Source of the DNA: Escarpia spicata
Lineage: Eukaryota; Annelida; Polychaeta; Sabellida; Siboglinidae
Length of the DNA stretch: 64,000 bases
Assembly: GCA_963995525.1 (NCBI GenBank)
Contig: OZ023206.1
Coordinates: 63,943,204 to 64,007,203, forward strand
Reading direction: 5' to 3'
Shown here piece after piece: positions 63,638 to 64,000 of this stretch (within the stretch, counting starts at the first letter, position 1; every line of letters starts with the position of its first letter). The notes under the pieces were generated by a model, which worked only from the letters and a program-made list of their open reading frames with translations, searched no databases and was not told where the DNA came from. The translations under genes and the position numbers were made by a program.

Positions 63638-64000
63638 ACTAATAACTAAAAATATGGAACGACATTTCAATACCCCGCCAAAAATAGGACAATATCGGAA
63701 GTACATTGAACACACCAGCTAGTTGCTGTATTGAGTAGCATTAACAAACAATGTCTACATTTTTATTTCGCTGGTATAAACGCCTTGCTCACGCACGGGT
63801 CGTGACAAGTAATGCATATATTACAAACGCATTCACGTGAGCAAACACCCTGACACATACGCCGTTAATGTATACGTCAACGATGGTATGTGCCATCATT
63901 GTCATTATTTATAGCAGGGTGTTTATTTATGAAGCGTCAGGCATAGACACCGAGTGAGGCGTTGACTTTCTTGAATGAGTGATACTGGCGTTTCCTATTC
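63638..64000. other. No gene seen
   Basis: AT-rich flank of the foldback element to the window end; nothing recognised. Confidence 0.4.

Overview
The window is animal nuclear DNA. It is AT-rich and loaded with CA/TG microsatellites, SINEs, LINEs, small inverted-repeat DNA transposons, minisatellites and one long satellite array. The few genic pieces are short exons with GT/AG splice sites. There is no operon structure, no rRNA or standalone tRNA gene, and no CRISPR array. The repertoire (CR1/L2/RTE-like LINEs, tRNA-derived SINEs, leucine-rich-repeat exons in uniform phase) suggests a marine invertebrate such as a mollusc or an invertebrate deuterostome. I cannot fix the phylum from sequence alone.

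Layout. 1-9.7 kb: gene-poor, with long TG/CA tracts, two copies of a dispersed repeat that ends in a TG tail, one SINE, and CpG-rich patches that could be regulatory. 9.7-11.7 kb: an internally deleted CR1-type LINE (copy C, minus). 12.7-16.1 kb: a nearly full-length L2/Rex1-like LINE broken by two frameshifts, with a CAG expansion in its 3' UTR. 18.7-18.9 kb: an assembly gap. 20-24.2 kb: a hAT-like transposase remnant, a SINE and a pair of inverted dispersed repeats. 24.5-26.8 kb: two LINE fragments and a MITE. 27-28 kb: a 21-bp minisatellite. 28.35-34.3 kb: about 90 tandem copies of a 65-bp satellite with higher-order duplications. 35.8-40.65 kb (+): a candidate LRR gene fragment with a 54-bp minisatellite and a SINE between its exons. 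41.2-44.2 kb (+): CR1 copy A with an intact ORF2. 44.5-45.2 kb: a second in-frame tandem repeat. 46.5-51 kb (-): CR1 copy B with intact ORF1 and ORF2 broken twice. 51.5 kb: a DNA transposon with an 11-bp target duplication. 53-57 kb (-): several unrecognised exon-like segments and a CTCF-like motif. 57.3-58.6 kb: a decayed RTE-like LINE. 59-60.5 kb: a SINE and CA tracts. 63 kb: a near-perfect long hairpin inside a terminal-inverted-repeat element.

The most interesting signal is in the CR1-type LINE. ORF1 of copy B ends in a canonical -1 frameshift heptamer (TTTAAAC) placed directly before its stop codon. The endonuclease/RT frame is open in -1 across that point. It has no ATG before the first catalytic endonuclease motif. 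This suggests that ORF1 (PHD-like finger plus SGNH esterase) and ORF2 may be made as a fusion by ribosomal frameshifting. Three copies are present, two of them roughly 97% identical at protein level where compared, so the family has been active recently.
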